A program made the translations under genes and the position numbers. From assembly GCA_029239755.1 (NCBI GenBank), contig JARBUI010000005.1, positions 62,001 through 126,000 on the forward strand: a stretch of 64,000 nucleotides of DNA, given 5' to 3'. This stretch comes from Clostridia bacterium (lineage in GTDB: Bacteria > Bacillota > Clostridia > Lachnospirales > Cellulosilyticaceae). Positions 51,777-61,933 of this stretch are shown here, piece after piece. How positions within the stretch are numbered: the first letter of the stretch is position 1; every line of letters begins with the position of its first letter. The notes under the pieces are model-generated. The model searched no databases. It saw nothing but the letters and a program-made list of their open reading frames with translations, and was not told where the DNA came from.

Positions 51777-52337
51777 TTATTTTTGCTTTTTAAATACTGA
51801 TACTTTATGTACTGGAACATTTAATAGACTAGATACTGATTCAATAATTTCAGTTTTTACCATGCTATTATCAGCTCCCTCAGCTAATACAAGAACTCCT
51901 TCAATTCTAGGCTTATTTTCCTTAATGATAAAAGGAGTATTCCCACTCTGAAGAACAATCTTATTCTGCTTACCTTCTTTTTCTGTTATTCTGACGCCTC
52001 CTGCTTCATCTTTTTCCTCTTGATGCTCGCGATCCTCAGTTTTTTCTTCTGCTAATACCTTTTCTTCATTAGAAAAGGTGGTAAGCATAACATTAACCTG
52101 ACCAACCCCCTCCATTTTTTGTAAAATATTTGTTAACCTTTTTTCCAGTGCCTCTTCATAGCTTAAAGCGTCTTTTGAAACATTTGATATTGGAGCATTT
52201 TGAGCCATGTTAGTATTTGGTGTTTTCTTTGTAGGTATAAAAGTAATTGCTATGCCCAATATTGCTATGCCTATTGCTAAGCCTAGATATTTTTGCTTCT
52301 TAGTATCTTTTGCATCTTTTAAAAATTTATCAAGCAT
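51777..52337 (-). CDS. spoIIIAG: Stage III sporulation protein AG
   Basis: SpoIIIAG forms a large ring in the feeding-channel complex. The 186-residue protein has one TM segment (about 17-35) and a ring-building domain (VMLTTFSNEEKVLAEEK, then GVLVLAEGADNSMVKTEI). I start at ATG 52337 behind GGGGGGAGATA; the longer start at 52394 overlaps spoIIIAF and lacks a ribosome site. Confidence 0.94.
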   Translation of the reverse strand: MLDKFLKDAKDTKKQKYLGLAIGIAILGIAITFIPTKKTPNTNMAQNAPISNVSKDALSYEEALEKRLTNILQKMEGVGQVNVMLTTFSNEEKVLAEEKTEDREHQEEKDEAGGVRITEKEGKQNKIVLQSGNTPFIIKENKPRIEGVLVLAEGADNSMVKTEIIESVSSLLNVPVHKVSVFKKQK

Positions 52338-52350
52338 TATCTCCCCCCCT

Positions 52351-52935
52351 TTAATTCTTCTGTACTGTAATATATATATTACGGCCGTCCACATTATAGA
52401 AGTTTTTAAGACAAGTTTTTATTTTAATTTTTAATTTTTCTTCATCTCCATCTACACTGCTGCTCTTTTCACCTATCCTGATTCTTGGAACACTTATTTT
52501 TTCCTGTCCGTTACCTTCTTCATCTCCTATAACCAAATAGATCTTTTCTATTTCTGTATGCATCTCTTTATTCACCCATTCAATGTTTACTTGTTTGACG
52601 CTAATATTCATTTCTTTTTCAAGTATTTGTTTAATGCCTTCTCTATAAGTGTCTTTTAAAAGTGCTTGCTGTTTTTGTATCTGATCTTCATACTTTGTTT
52701 CAGCTTCCTGATACCCTATGCCCTGTGCAAGTTTATTTTGATACTCCGTCACATAAGTATCGTATGTCTTTCCCTGCACTGGAATAAAACTGACAGCTGG
52801 TCTGATAAGTGTATAGATAATGATGCACCCTAATACTAACTTTAAATATTTCTTATACTCTGAATCCGGAAAAATCATTTCTACAACAATAACAAACAGC
52901 ATGATCCATATAAATGTCTGCATATATTCTTTCAT
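52351..52935 (-). CDS. spoIIIAF: Stage III sporulation protein AF
   Basis: The 194-residue protein has two N-terminal TM segments (about 8-25 and 32-52), with LKLVLGCIIIYTLIRP typical of SpoIIIAF, and a C-terminal soluble domain that resembles a ring-building fold. It is part of the channel assembly. ATG follows AGGGGGATAAAT. Confidence 0.92.
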   Translation of the reverse strand: MKEYMQTFIWIMLFVIVVEMIFPDSEYKKYLKLVLGCIIIYTLIRPAVSFIPVQGKTYDTYVTEYQNKLAQGIGYQEAETKYEDQIQKQQALLKDTYREGIKQILEKEMNISVKQVNIEWVNKEMHTEIEKIYLVIGDEEGNGQEKISVPRIRIGEKSSSVDGDEEKLKIKIKTCLKNFYNVDGRNIYITVQKN

Positions 52936-52945
52936 ATTTATCCCC

Positions 52946-54130
52946 CTACATCATGTTCCCGCCTACACTAATGCAGATAAGCAAGACTACAACACATAAT
53001 ATGGCTACAATCCCTACACAGCTCATAATAAACTCACAGCCTTTAGCAAGCTTAGTGCCAATATTGGCCATCTTTTTGTCTCCTATAGGTTCAATAGCTG
53101 CAGCTGCCACATAGTAAACAATAACATATGATAATATTTTGATGAGTGGTAAACTTACAATGGCAATGATCCATATAATGACCCCTACCGAAAAAGCATT
53201 TTTAACAAGGAAAGAACAATTAATAATGAAGTCTACGGCACCACTGACAGCATCTCCAATAACTGGAAGAAATGCTGATGAAATATTGACAGCAGCTTTT
53301 TTAACAGTCATATCTACATAGGGAAGCGTCATCTTATAAAAACCTAACACCCCTACACTAGCAATTAAAACGCCTCTAAGGATCCACTTCATGGCACGGT
53401 AAAACAGCTGTACCAGTTTATCAATTTTGAATTCATCACTTATTGTGCTGATAATATCAAGTACAATAACTGAAATAATACAAGGAAATATAAGATTTTT
53501 AATAGCATAGGTACTTAAATTTAGAGCTGATACAATAACAGGCGCTAAAGCAGCTGAAGAAGATACATATCCTGTAGAAGTCATAAAAGCAAGCAGACTA
53601 GGTACACAGGCAAACATAATTTCTGACATTTTATCTATTGCTTCCTGAGCTAACTGAAGCATCATAAAAAAAGATTGGATGACACTGTAAAGCACAACGA
53701 TATAACAAACTAAAAAAGAAATTTTAGTGATATTTTTAGTTTGAAAGGAAGTGCTCAAAGTCTGAAGTAAGTTACAGAGCAGTACAATGAGAATAAAACG
53801 TACTCCCAGCTTTATAAATACCCCAATTTCTTCAAAAAGCATGGCTGCTGTCATACTTAGTATGTAAGCAAGTGTGAAGCGTTTTTCACCTTTAATGAGG
53901 CTTACAACTTCCTCTTTTAAATCAAATGAATGGAGACTAGGCATTGAAGATCTTAAGCTGTCTTCTAACTCATTAATCTCTTCCCAGTTAAAAAAGTCTA
54001 CCTGCGAATCTATTATTTGCTGCTCTTTTGTTTCATTATCACTGATGTCTTGTCCATAAACAGGGGTCCCATAACTTATGAGACATATCCATATAATCAT
54101 TAGGAAATATCTTATCTTCTTTAGTCTCAT
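52946..54130 (-). CDS. spoIIIAE: Stage III sporulation protein AE
   Basis: SpoIIIAE is a polytopic membrane protein thought to form a channel component. The 394-residue product has a signal-like start (MRLKKIRYFLMIIWICLI), then at least six TM segments and the conserved core SISSAFLPVIGDAVSGAVD. I place the start at ATG 54130 behind GAGGTGCAAA; the upstream GTG/ATG (54145/54142) overlap another AGGTG. Confidence 0.94.
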   Translation of the reverse strand: MRLKKIRYFLMIIWICLISYGTPVYGQDISDNETKEQQIIDSQVDFFNWEEINELEDSLRSSMPSLHSFDLKEEVVSLIKGEKRFTLAYILSMTAAMLFEEIGVFIKLGVRFILIVLLCNLLQTLSTSFQTKNITKISFLVCYIVVLYSVIQSFFMMLQLAQEAIDKMSEIMFACVPSLLAFMTSTGYVSSSAALAPVIVSALNLSTYAIKNLIFPCIISVIVLDIISTISDEFKIDKLVQLFYRAMKWILRGVLIASVGVLGFYKMTLPYVDMTVKKAAVNISSAFLPVIGDAVSGAVDFIINCSFLVKNAFSVGVIIWIIAIVSLPLIKILSYVIVYYVAAAAIEPIGDKKMANIGTKLAKGCEFIMSCVGIVAILCVVVLLICISVGGNMM

Positions 54131-54146
54131 TTTGCACCTCATCACC

Positions 54147-54539
54147 TTATAGTAGCTCAGTAATTAATGCTACAAGAGCAAGAATAACTGGGGAAGATAT
54201 GGCAAAAATCATTACCTTCCCTGCAAATTGGATTTTTGACCCAATAGCTTCTTCGCCTGCATCTTTACAAAGCTGATAACCAAATTCTGCTATATACGCA
54301 ATACCTATAATCTTTAAGATAATATTTAAATAAGTGTTATCCATCTGAACCTTGTGGGCTAACTCCTGCACAAGTCCAAGTACATTACCTAAATACTGCA
54401 GAATAAAAATCATAAATATAACAACAGTAGCTATTCTTAAAATCATGGCAAATACAGCTGTTTGATCGCTGTACTTACCTATTGTAATAATCAAAATAAC
54501 AGCAATAATTCCAAAGCTAACTAATCGCAGTATTTCCAA
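54147..54539 (-). CDS. spoIIIAD: Stage III sporulation protein AD
   Basis: The 130-residue protein has about four TM segments and the family element NTYLNIILKIIGIAYIAEFG, similar to SpoIIIAC but longer. It works with AC and AE. The start is TTG 54539, eight bases after AGGAGG; another TTG at 54545 is too close to it. Confidence 0.94.
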   Translation of the reverse strand: MEILRLVSFGIIAVILIITIGKYSDQTAVFAMILRIATVVIFMIFILQYLGNVLGLVQELAHKVQMDNTYLNIILKIIGIAYIAEFGYQLCKDAGEEAIGSKIQFAGKVMIFAISSPVILALVALITELL

Positions 54540-54551
54540 AGCCAATCCCTC

Positions 54552-54749
54552 CTAAAATGTAAACATCGTTTGGACCACTTCGAAGAGTTTTAAAATATAG
54601 TCTATAACTGTAACAAGAGCCATCACAACCCCTACAATTGTAATAGGAAAAATCCACTCATCTGCTCCTGTTTTCTTAAGTACAGTATTGATAATGGTTA
54701 TGCCAAGTCCAAGCCCCGCTAGTTTAAATATGATTTCTATATCTATCAT
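54552..54749 (-). CDS. spoIIIAC: Stage III sporulation protein AC
   Basis: The 65-residue, two-TM protein has IIFKLAGLGLGITIINTVLK and ends in the conserved LFEVVQTMFTF. ATG follows TAGGAGGATAAAAAA. It is a component of the membrane complex made during engulfment. Confidence 0.94.
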   Translation of the reverse strand: MIDIEIIFKLAGLGLGITIINTVLKKTGADEWIFPITIVGVVMALVTVIDYILKLFEVVQTMFTF

Positions 54750-54761
54750 TTTTTTATCCTC

Positions 54762-55277
54762 CTAAATCAAAAATATACTGATGCACGCACCAACAAGTAC
54801 CCCTAAATACTTAGTTAACTTTGCATTCTTTTGATGTTTATGTTTAGACTGTGTAAGCTCCTCCTGGAGTTTTCTTACGAGCATGTCTATGTTTTTTTTC
54901 TGCATATTTTTATCTAAATACCCACATGTATTGCTAAATTCATAAAGCAATGTATAATCTTCTTTGTTTAAATGAAAATAACCTTTATTAGTATTTAATG
55001 AAATCTCCCACATCTTATTAAGATCTGTTGTTGTTTTATTCTCTAATTCACTTGCAAATGCTTCGAACACCCTTTTAACGCCTTCTATCGTAACCTTACT
55101 TGCATAGATTGCAGCTTCGTGTAAAGGGGTCAATCTATAATCAATTTCTGCTTTTAGGATTTCAAAAGCATAAATAAATTTTTCCAATTCTTTAATACGT
55201 TTGCTTTCATTCCAGTCAATAATAAATCCACACATACTACAGCTTATAAATGCAACAATAATCCCCAATAGCTTCAT
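54762..55277 (-). CDS. spoIIIAB: Stage III sporulation protein AB
   Basis: The 171-residue protein has an N-terminal TM segment (about 2-18), a helical, charged middle and a C-terminal hydrophobic segment (about 155-171). It resembles GspF-type type II secretion proteins. The signature FIYAFEILKAEIDYRLTPLHEA supports it. ATG follows AAGGGGGGACATGCC. Confidence 0.94.
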   Translation of the reverse strand: MKLLGIIVAFISCSMCGFIIDWNESKRIKELEKFIYAFEILKAEIDYRLTPLHEAAIYASKVTIEGVKRVFEAFASELENKTTTDLNKMWEISLNTNKGYFHLNKEDYTLLYEFSNTCGYLDKNMQKKNIDMLVRKLQEELTQSKHKHQKNAKLTKYLGVLVGACISIFLI

Positions 55278-55290
55278 GGCATGTCCCCCC

Positions 55291-56238
55291 TTATCTTAGA
55301 GTATTGAGGTGATTGCACCCATCTAAAATAGCCTCTATTGTACATGGACCATATTTATTCGAAAGTATAATAATGCGTTCAAACAAACTGTTTTCAATTA
55401 AATCCTTAAGTATAGGCTTTCTTCTGCAATCATCTATATCTTTGCCGTGTACCGTACTGATAATGGTGATTCCAGCACTTAATACCTCCTGCAAAGCTAA
55501 TATGTCTTCTTTTTTACCTATTTCATCTACTGCTATAACATGAGGCGACATCGATCTTAAAAGCATTCTCATCCCTTCAACCTTTGGACAGGCGTCTAGT
55601 ACATCTGTTCTCATCCCTATATCATTTTGAGGAATGCCCCTATAGCACCCTGCAATTTCTGATCTTTCGTCTACAACCCCTACTGTGTATGGCCCATAGC
55701 CGCTAAAGCCATTACTTAAATTCCTGATAATATCCCTTAAAAGTGTCGTCTTACCACATTTAGGCGGTGATACAATAAGTGTATGATAAACTTTATTTCT
55801 GCTTAAAATATAGGGCATGATGCCCTTGCTGCAGTTTAAAACTTGATGAGCAACTCTTATATTAACAGCACTTATATATTTTAAAGTTTTAATGACATTA
55901 TTCTCTATAACAGCTTTGCCGACAATCCCTACTCTATGGCCGCCTTCTATCGTAATATAGCCTTGTCTCATTTCATCTTCTAATGCATACAGCGAAAAGC
56001 CGCTTATATATTTTAAAATACATAAAACATCATCCTCACTTACCATGTAACTGTTTTGAACGAGACATATTCCCTCTTTACTTAATCCATATTCCTCATC
56101 TTTTATTAGCAAAATAAGAGGTTGTCTTGCTCTTAATCTTATTTCCTGTAAGGCATCATAGGATTTCTCATCCAAATGAACCATCATCTTCTTAATGATA
56201 TCTGGCATAATAGAAATAATACCGTTTTTATTCATCAT
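55291..56238 (-). CDS. spoIIIAA: Stage III sporulation protein AA (AAA ATPase)
   Basis: SpoIIIAA is a secretion-type ATPase that probably powers the mother cell-to-forespore channel. The 315-residue protein has Walker A PPKCGKTTLLRDIIR near 161, VVDERSEIAG, and Walker B HVIAVDEIGKKEDI near 236. The Walker A has Cys where most P-loops have Gly or Ala. ATG follows AAAGGAGGACT. The upstream gap should hold a SigE promoter, but I could not place one with confidence. Confidence 0.95.
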   Translation of the reverse strand: MMNKNGIISIMPDIIKKMMVHLDEKSYDALQEIRLRARQPLILLIKDEEYGLSKEGICLVQNSYMVSEDDVLCILKYISGFSLYALEDEMRQGYITIEGGHRVGIVGKAVIENNVIKTLKYISAVNIRVAHQVLNCSKGIMPYILSRNKVYHTLIVSPPKCGKTTLLRDIIRNLSNGFSGYGPYTVGVVDERSEIAGCYRGIPQNDIGMRTDVLDACPKVEGMRMLLRSMSPHVIAVDEIGKKEDILALQEVLSAGITIISTVHGKDIDDCRRKPILKDLIENSLFERIIILSNKYGPCTIEAILDGCNHLNTLR

Positions 56239-56309
56239 AGTCCTCCTTTGTACTAGCTATTGATAATTAAATATATGCATCTTTTGTACAGGGTAGAACT
56301 TGACATATA

Positions 56310-56351
56310 AAAAAGTCTATAAGTTCATCTTGCTGAACTTATAGACTTTTT
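56310..56351 (-). terminator. Strong terminator of the large secreted protein gene
   Basis: A perfect 18-bp stem (56310-56327 with 56334-56351) has a 6-base loop and a T-run at the end of the 3' arm. It separates the secreted protein gene from spoIIIAA. Confidence 0.9.
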
Positions 56352-56378
56352 TATGAGGGGATTCCTTTTAGATTACGA

Positions 56379-59300
56379 CTAGTTTATTTTAGACATTGGC
56401 ATATACATCACTATCTTGCTTCCACTTACCGTTACTGGCTCCTCTCTATATTCTGCTGATGCTTCTGCTGTAGCCTCCTGAACTTTAGGTTTACCTTCTA
56501 CAATAGCTGTTACTTTTTTAGGAGTATCTTCATTAATTGTTTTTATCATATTCAAATAAGTACCTGCTGTTGTCTCGGGTCCGTATTTTACCCCTTTTTC
56601 AAATTTAGTAGACATGAGAACCGATATACTATATTCGCTTCCAGCAAAAATTTCCTCTTTAAAACTAATCACAATTTTATCATTTGCACCATCGCTGTCT
56701 GCATCACTAACTGTTACTTGATAATCCGTATCACTATAGCTTCCGCTGCTATTTTTTAAATTAATAAGACGTGAACCCCCAACGTTACTATTAATAGTAA
56801 GAACAGCCTGTTTCAAGTTATACACTACTAGAGGCTGACTTGTACCTGGTGCTTTTGTACTAATTAACTCATCCATATCTAATGTAATTTTTACCTCTTT
56901 AAAATCCGTATCAAAACTTGCATCGTAGTCTATATGACTATATCCTTCAGGAAGTGTAAAATTATTGGGAGTCTTTTTGTATACATTCGGCAAAATAGAT
57001 TGGCCTACTGTAAATGGTCCATAGAGTATATTCCTAGGCGGCTGAACTTCTTTAGGTTGTACTTTAACTACTAAATAGTAACTGCCAGCCTCATCAGGCA
57101 TGCCTAATTTTGCATTCATCCTAATTTCTTCGTAAGAGGATATTCCTAGGTTACCGGTAGTTGTTGTTTGAATTTCACTCCAATCTTCTGCTACAGTCTT
57201 ATAGCTATACTCGAATGTTTTCAAATCAATCCACTTACTATCACTTGTTACTGGAAAATTTGGCTTACTCTCTGCTTTAATAAACTGATACTTTTGGCTT
57301 TCAAGCTGTTTAGCTTGTATAAAAAGCGCTATTTGATCCTCTTTAACCACAAGAGCTGAAGGATTTAGTATATTTTCTTTATAGTCAGGTCCAAAAGTAT
57401 CTACACTATAAGGTGATAAGATGGGTTTATTTGCTGAGTCAGTTACTGTTAATTTAACCTCTGGATAGCTTACGGCAATGCGTATATGTACAGGAAGTGA
57501 CTCGTTATTCCCATTATCTACAGCTGAAATGTGCATATATGCATTTTGCGTACTAAAATGAGGGCCTAAATCATTGGATACCCATTGCAATTTATTCTCT
57601 ACCTCTTCGATATCTGTTAGAATATCTCCACTTGGCTTAGTGTCCTTATTATTATCTACAGTTATTTTGTACCCCTTTATTCCCGAGGCAACTATTCCTT
57701 GTACTGTCTCAGACTCATAAGTCGTCTGTAGATTTCTTGCTGCTATTTTATAAGTATAAGTCGTTTCCGCATCTTTAGCTGGTAAAAATTCTGCAACTAT
57801 CTTGCCATTATCGTAAGAAGCCTTTATAACTTTTGGCTCATTGGGTATTACACTCTCGTTTTTATCTATATATTTCCCTATAATATCTTCATTATCATTG
57901 CCTTCTTTATAAAGTGAACTATTTTCCCTATAAAGAGTATACTCTTTTAACCACTCTGGCTTATTCCATGAAAGTTCTACCCACTTTACTCCATTGTTAT
58001 CATCATGCTGAGTCATCATTAAACTTAATTCATTAGGATTATACTGATATTTAAATGGCTCTGAAACATTATTTACATTGTCAACAGCTGAAACATATAT
58101 AAATATAGGTAAATTAAAATCTAAATTTGCTGATGAAGTTGATTCTATATAAGTTGCACTTGCTTGTGCATCTACACTAATAATTCCAGCTTGATCGGCT
58201 TTCATTATTTTAATATCGTTGCTCGTTAAGTTTGCATCATTACTTGCAAGAGCTATATATCCTTTTAATCCTACTTGAATAGTAGCTGTAGTAGGAGCGC
58301 TTTCAATGACTATCGATGAATTACTTATATCTACTGCTTTCACTTTGTAAGTGTATTCTGTTCCCACATCTTGTGCTGCTTTACTAATATTAATCTTTAG
58401 CTTCCTATTAGGATCTATCTGCGCACTTCCAATTTCTGGGCGAGTAGGAGGGGTAGTATCTTGGCCTCGTCTATCATCAAGACGTGTTTCTGTTGTTTTT
58501 TGAGCAAGGTTAAACAAAACATTCGCAAGTATTTTTTGTTCGTCTGGTTTGGCTTCTCCATTACTATGTCCTGTTTGTATAATGCCTGTATTATTCCACG
58601 TTGTTAAGTAAAAGTTTATTGCCCCTCCACTTAGATCCTTATCTGTTGGAGGCTTATTGCGTCCATTAAACCAACCTCCATTTTTAAAAGTAAACCACAC
58701 ATCTCCATAAGCAACTTGTGCTGCTGTGTGAGTATAGGGAACTGTTAATGGATTTTTTATTACCCAAGGATAATTCATCAAAGCTCCCGTCTTAGCAATT
58801 TCTATTTGAGAGCCTCCCCAGTTAAAGTTTTTGTTAAAATCAATCTTCTCTTCTTTAACCAGTCTTTCTGGCTCATTTGAAGAAGAATACCCTGTTTGGA
58901 TATTAAACCTCTCTCTAAGTTTAAGAGAGCCTCCTAAGCTGAACTTATTATTTTTATCTAAAATATCTGCTGCTGTAGTATCATGCCCCACTAAAAATCC
59001 TTTTCCTTCATCAATAAAATGTAATATTTCTTGAAGTCCATTATTGGTTAGCCCCTCGTTTGCATTAGAATCCCAGTGTCCCATATAGGCTACATCATAA
59101 TCATCTATAATATCTGGCCTATTATTAAATTGATCTGTAGTTACAGAATCTACACTAATAACTCCTTGTCCATAGCCTTCTGGAGCCCCAGTTTGTGGGT
59201 GTTCCATCCAGCATTTTAAATTTGCAGACTTATACATGGATATATTACTTCCATTTTCATTCTTATGACCACAATTAACTATAGGTACTCCATTGGTAGG

Positions 59301-59954
59301 ATAAATATTTAAAACTTTTACTTTTTTCCCTGCTTTTTTATAATCATCAATATCAATTGAACCTACAGATTGGAATTCATTAGATGTTTGATCTTTTCGA
59401 AACACTGTATAATTATAAAAAGTAGATTTACTTGGTGCATTCCAGTCAAGCTCTATATAATTTTCTGCCGTATGAGGAGTAGCTATAAGATCAATTTCCT
59501 TTAATATGTCTGGTACTGCTGACTCAGATACTGTATAAAAAAAATCATTTCCATGTCTTACAAAACCATAAGCCTCAAGCACAGGTTTTATCTGTCCATG
59601 ATTTTTATAATCTGTTTTAAAAGGTTCTTGTAACCAGTCAATAACATGTTCTTCTGTCGTTCGATAACTATTATTAACAAGTAAGTTTCTATTTCCTTGA
59701 GTTAGAAAAATAGTTACATATTTATTTTTCCCCCCTGGCTCATTGGTATTCACTGCAATTTTAGTGTTCGTCTTATTTTCAATCTTTGTGCCTGCTTCCA
59801 CTGCTACTTTATCTATAAAATCTAGCATTCTTTGCTCTTTTGTTTGACTGCTATTACTAGCTTCACTTGCTGCATATGTCACTATTGGTGACATAATGAA
59901 CGAAATGATTAGAAGAATAGTAACAAATTGATGTTTCAAACTTTTTTTATACAT
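56379..59954 (-). CDS. Large secreted DUF5057-type surface protein with internal repeats
   Basis: The 1191-residue protein starts with a signal peptide (MYKKSLKHQFVTILLII..., cleavage after about residue 28-30, near TYAAS). An N-terminal region (about 150-480) resembles DUF5057 domains, with DYDVAYMGHWDSNANEGLTN and GKGFLVGHDTTA suggesting a glutamine-amidotransferase or ThuA-like fold. Two homologous modules follow, at about 505-640 and 700-830, each with YTYK[VI].A and SAVDN.NN elements, like Ig or Fn3 repeats. No LPxTG, SLH or C-terminal TM anchor is seen. I start at ATG 59954 behind AAGGGGGGAAAGC. It could be a cell-surface or exported protein; the ligand is unknown. Confidence 0.75.
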   Translation of the reverse strand: MYKKSLKHQFVTILLIISFIMSPIVTYAASEASNSSQTKEQRMLDFIDKVAVEAGTKIENKTNTKIAVNTNEPGGKNKYVTIFLTQGNRNLLVNNSYRTTEEHVIDWLQEPFKTDYKNHGQIKPVLEAYGFVRHGNDFFYTVSESAVPDILKEIDLIATPHTAENYIELDWNAPSKSTFYNYTVFRKDQTSNEFQSVGSIDIDDYKKAGKKVKVLNIYPTNGVPIVNCGHKNENGSNISMYKSANLKCWMEHPQTGAPEGYGQGVISVDSVTTDQFNNRPDIIDDYDVAYMGHWDSNANEGLTNNGLQEILHFIDEGKGFLVGHDTTAADILDKNNKFSLGGSLKLRERFNIQTGYSSSNEPERLVKEEKIDFNKNFNWGGSQIEIAKTGALMNYPWVIKNPLTVPYTHTAAQVAYGDVWFTFKNGGWFNGRNKPPTDKDLSGGAINFYLTTWNNTGIIQTGHSNGEAKPDEQKILANVLFNLAQKTTETRLDDRRGQDTTPPTRPEIGSAQIDPNRKLKINISKAAQDVGTEYTYKVKAVDISNSSIVIESAPTTATIQVGLKGYIALASNDANLTSNDIKIMKADQAGIISVDAQASATYIESTSSANLDFNLPIFIYVSAVDNVNNVSEPFKYQYNPNELSLMMTQHDDNNGVKWVELSWNKPEWLKEYTLYRENSSLYKEGNDNEDIIGKYIDKNESVIPNEPKVIKASYDNGKIVAEFLPAKDAETTYTYKIAARNLQTTYESETVQGIVASGIKGYKITVDNNKDTKPSGDILTDIEEVENKLQWVSNDLGPHFSTQNAYMHISAVDNGNNESLPVHIRIAVSYPEVKLTVTDSANKPILSPYSVDTFGPDYKENILNPSALVVKEDQIALFIQAKQLESQKYQFIKAESKPNFPVTSDSKWIDLKTFEYSYKTVAEDWSEIQTTTTGNLGISSYEEIRMNAKLGMPDEAGSYYLVVKVQPKEVQPPRNILYGPFTVGQSILPNVYKKTPNNFTLPEGYSHIDYDASFDTDFKEVKITLDMDELISTKAPGTSQPLVVYNLKQAVLTINSNVGGSRLINLKNSSGSYSDTDYQVTVSDADSDGANDKIVISFKEEIFAGSEYSISVLMSTKFEKGVKYGPETTAGTYLNMIKTINEDTPKKVTAIVEGKPKVQEATAEASAEYREEPVTVSGSKIVMYMPMSKIN

Positions 59955-60067
59955 GCTTTCCCCCCTTAAATTATCAGGCATTATTAATAGTATCCTATTA
60001 TCTGCTCTATTAAACCTTGTCCTCCCCTCAGTAATAGAATGACTGAAAATATAATTTATCTACTTCT

Positions 60068-60096
60068 ATTATATTGTGATTCCCTTAAGTTAGCAA
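60068..60096 (-). promoter_or_regulatory. Promoter of the large secreted protein gene
   Basis: TTGCTA (60091-60096) and TATAAT (60068-60073) are separated by 17 bases on the minus strand. The predicted leader is about 105 bases. Confidence 0.65.
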
Positions 60097-60126
60097 TTCA
60101 TATTTAGATTTATTTATTCTATACAA

Positions 60127-60170
60127 AATAATGCATAAAGCATTGAATAATCTTTGCTTTATGCATTATT
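60127..60170 (-). terminator. Terminator of the LtaS-type gene
   Basis: A perfect 15-bp stem (60127-60141 with 60156-60170) has a 14-base loop and starts 7 bases after the stop codon. Confidence 0.8.
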
Positions 60171-60177
60171 TTAAACT

Positions 60178-61896
60178 TTAGGGTATTTTTATTTGAAGCT
60201 CCGTATTTTGATAAATGTCCTTACCTTCTGTTATATACTTGCTTCCTATTAACATATCATACCCTACTAAATCGAGGTTACTGAAATACTCTTCCTCTTC
60301 TTTAAACGCATTATGGACAGATGAGATGATTCCACCTTGTATGCCAACTGCATTAAGTATTTGTGTATAAAGTCTGTATGCAGGTATAACAGCATCTGCC
60401 TTTCCCCTAAGGATATAGTTGCTTACAACAAAATAGGGGGTTTGATTTTTAATATACGTTTTATCAAAGGTAATAAGATCTAAAGCTGGAATGTGATCTC
60501 CATAGGCCACAAGAATAGTCGGTTCTTCCAGGTTATTGACATAGTCTATCAGATCTCCTATAAATTGATCTGTTTCCCAAAACCTGTCAATATAATCTTG
60601 TGTTTGATTTAATACGTTTTCTTCCGCATCTCCGCTTATAATAATACCACTTTCATTTGCCTCATAGTCGTAATCATAACTTGAGTGTGTTCCAACAGTC
60701 ACAGTAAAAATAAAATCTCTATTTGGTGTATCTTGTATGGTTTTTTCTATATAATTTAGTAACACTTTGTCTTTCGGCCAATTTTTTGTATACTCGACGC
60801 CTTCCATGGATTCAAGTGAAATAAAATGATTAAAGCCTAGAGGTGAATAAATCCTGTTTCTGTCATAAAAACTTGCTTCATTATTATGAATAGCAGTTGT
60901 ATGGTATCCCTTATCCTTTCTTAGCAGCTGAGCAATAGACTCAATTGGCCTTCCGTCTAATGCTTCACTAGTATAAGGTACTTCATATTTAAATAAATCT
61001 GCAATTCTTATCCCTGTCAGTATTTCAAATTCAGTCCTAGCTGTATTAATCCCCGGCGCTTCCATATAACCGCTCCAGTCCCCTGTCATATATTTTCTCA
61101 TATTCGGAATGGGGTCCTGGCTATAGGTTATTCCTTTTAAAGTTAGTGGATCGATAAAGGATTCAACTTGTAAAAAGATAATGTTAGGATTTTTATTGGT
61201 AAGAACTGGTACAGATACACTATTTAACTCCGCTCTTAATTGTTTTAGATTATCTTCATTGTAATCTTCCGGAACGATATCATTACTTGTTTCGTAGGAG
61301 GAAACAAATGAGTACACCATTCCTTCCTCATGATAATCCATACTTTGTTCTGGAGTTATAGTATTATCAATTTTCCGTGCCTCTGAAACAATACCAATGT
61401 TTAAACTTGTTATCACAATAATAAATGAAACTATCTTTCTGGGATGATGAATATCAATACGGCACGCGTATGATTTTTTAAGCAATATGAGACCCATACA
61501 AGCAAGAACAATAATAAGCAAAAGGATCTCTGGAGATAAATACTTATTTGCTATTGATAAACCTTCTTTTGCTATGAAAAAATCCGGCCAGGTAAGTGGC
61601 AGACCTCTAATAATCATTAAAATTCTGCTTGCACATGTAATAGTCAAAATGCCGACTGCAAAAAGATTAAATACAAATGGCATTTTAGGAAATAGTAAGC
61701 ATGGGCAAGTGATAATAAGCAAAAGAATATAATTAACTAAAAATATATCTAAATGCATTGCCAAATAACTAAACCGCTCTAATATATCAAGCGAACTGAT
61801 ACATTCAATAGTAATGTATAATAATAAGTTTAGTGTAAGCCACATTCTTATACATGCATATTCCTTTTTATAAGTATATTTTTGCAAATTATTCAC
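60178..61896 (-). CDS. LtaS-family sulfatase-fold phosphoglycerol transferase
   Basis: The 572-residue protein has about five N-terminal TM segments (within residues 18-175) and an external sulfatase-type domain (about 235-530). The metal-binding Glu is in FLQVES (near 245), and NTARTEFEILTG puts the likely nucleophile Thr at 285. GTHSSYD and YGDHIPAL supply further metal ligands. LtaS enzymes polymerise glycerolphosphate into lipoteichoic acid; this could instead modify another envelope polymer. The start is GTG 61896, eight bases after AGGAG. Confidence 0.9.
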   Translation of the reverse strand: MNNLQKYTYKKEYACIRMWLTLNLLLYITIECISSLDILERFSYLAMHLDIFLVNYILLLIITCPCLLFPKMPFVFNLFAVGILTITCASRILMIIRGLPLTWPDFFIAKEGLSIANKYLSPEILLLIIVLACMGLILLKKSYACRIDIHHPRKIVSFIIVITSLNIGIVSEARKIDNTITPEQSMDYHEEGMVYSFVSSYETSNDIVPEDYNEDNLKQLRAELNSVSVPVLTNKNPNIIFLQVESFIDPLTLKGITYSQDPIPNMRKYMTGDWSGYMEAPGINTARTEFEILTGIRIADLFKYEVPYTSEALDGRPIESIAQLLRKDKGYHTTAIHNNEASFYDRNRIYSPLGFNHFISLESMEGVEYTKNWPKDKVLLNYIEKTIQDTPNRDFIFTVTVGTHSSYDYDYEANESGIIISGDAEENVLNQTQDYIDRFWETDQFIGDLIDYVNNLEEPTILVAYGDHIPALDLITFDKTYIKNQTPYFVVSNYILRGKADAVIPAYRLYTQILNAVGIQGGIISSVHNAFKEEEEYFSNLDLVGYDMLIGSKYITEGKDIYQNTELQIKIP

Positions 61897-61933
61897 TCAA
61901 ATCGCTCCTAGATCATAATAAAATATTTAAAAA

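Noticed and set aside
56239-56309. SigE promoter of spoIIIAA
   Set aside because: Several ATA/CATA-like words exist but no pair has convincing spacing, so no site was called.
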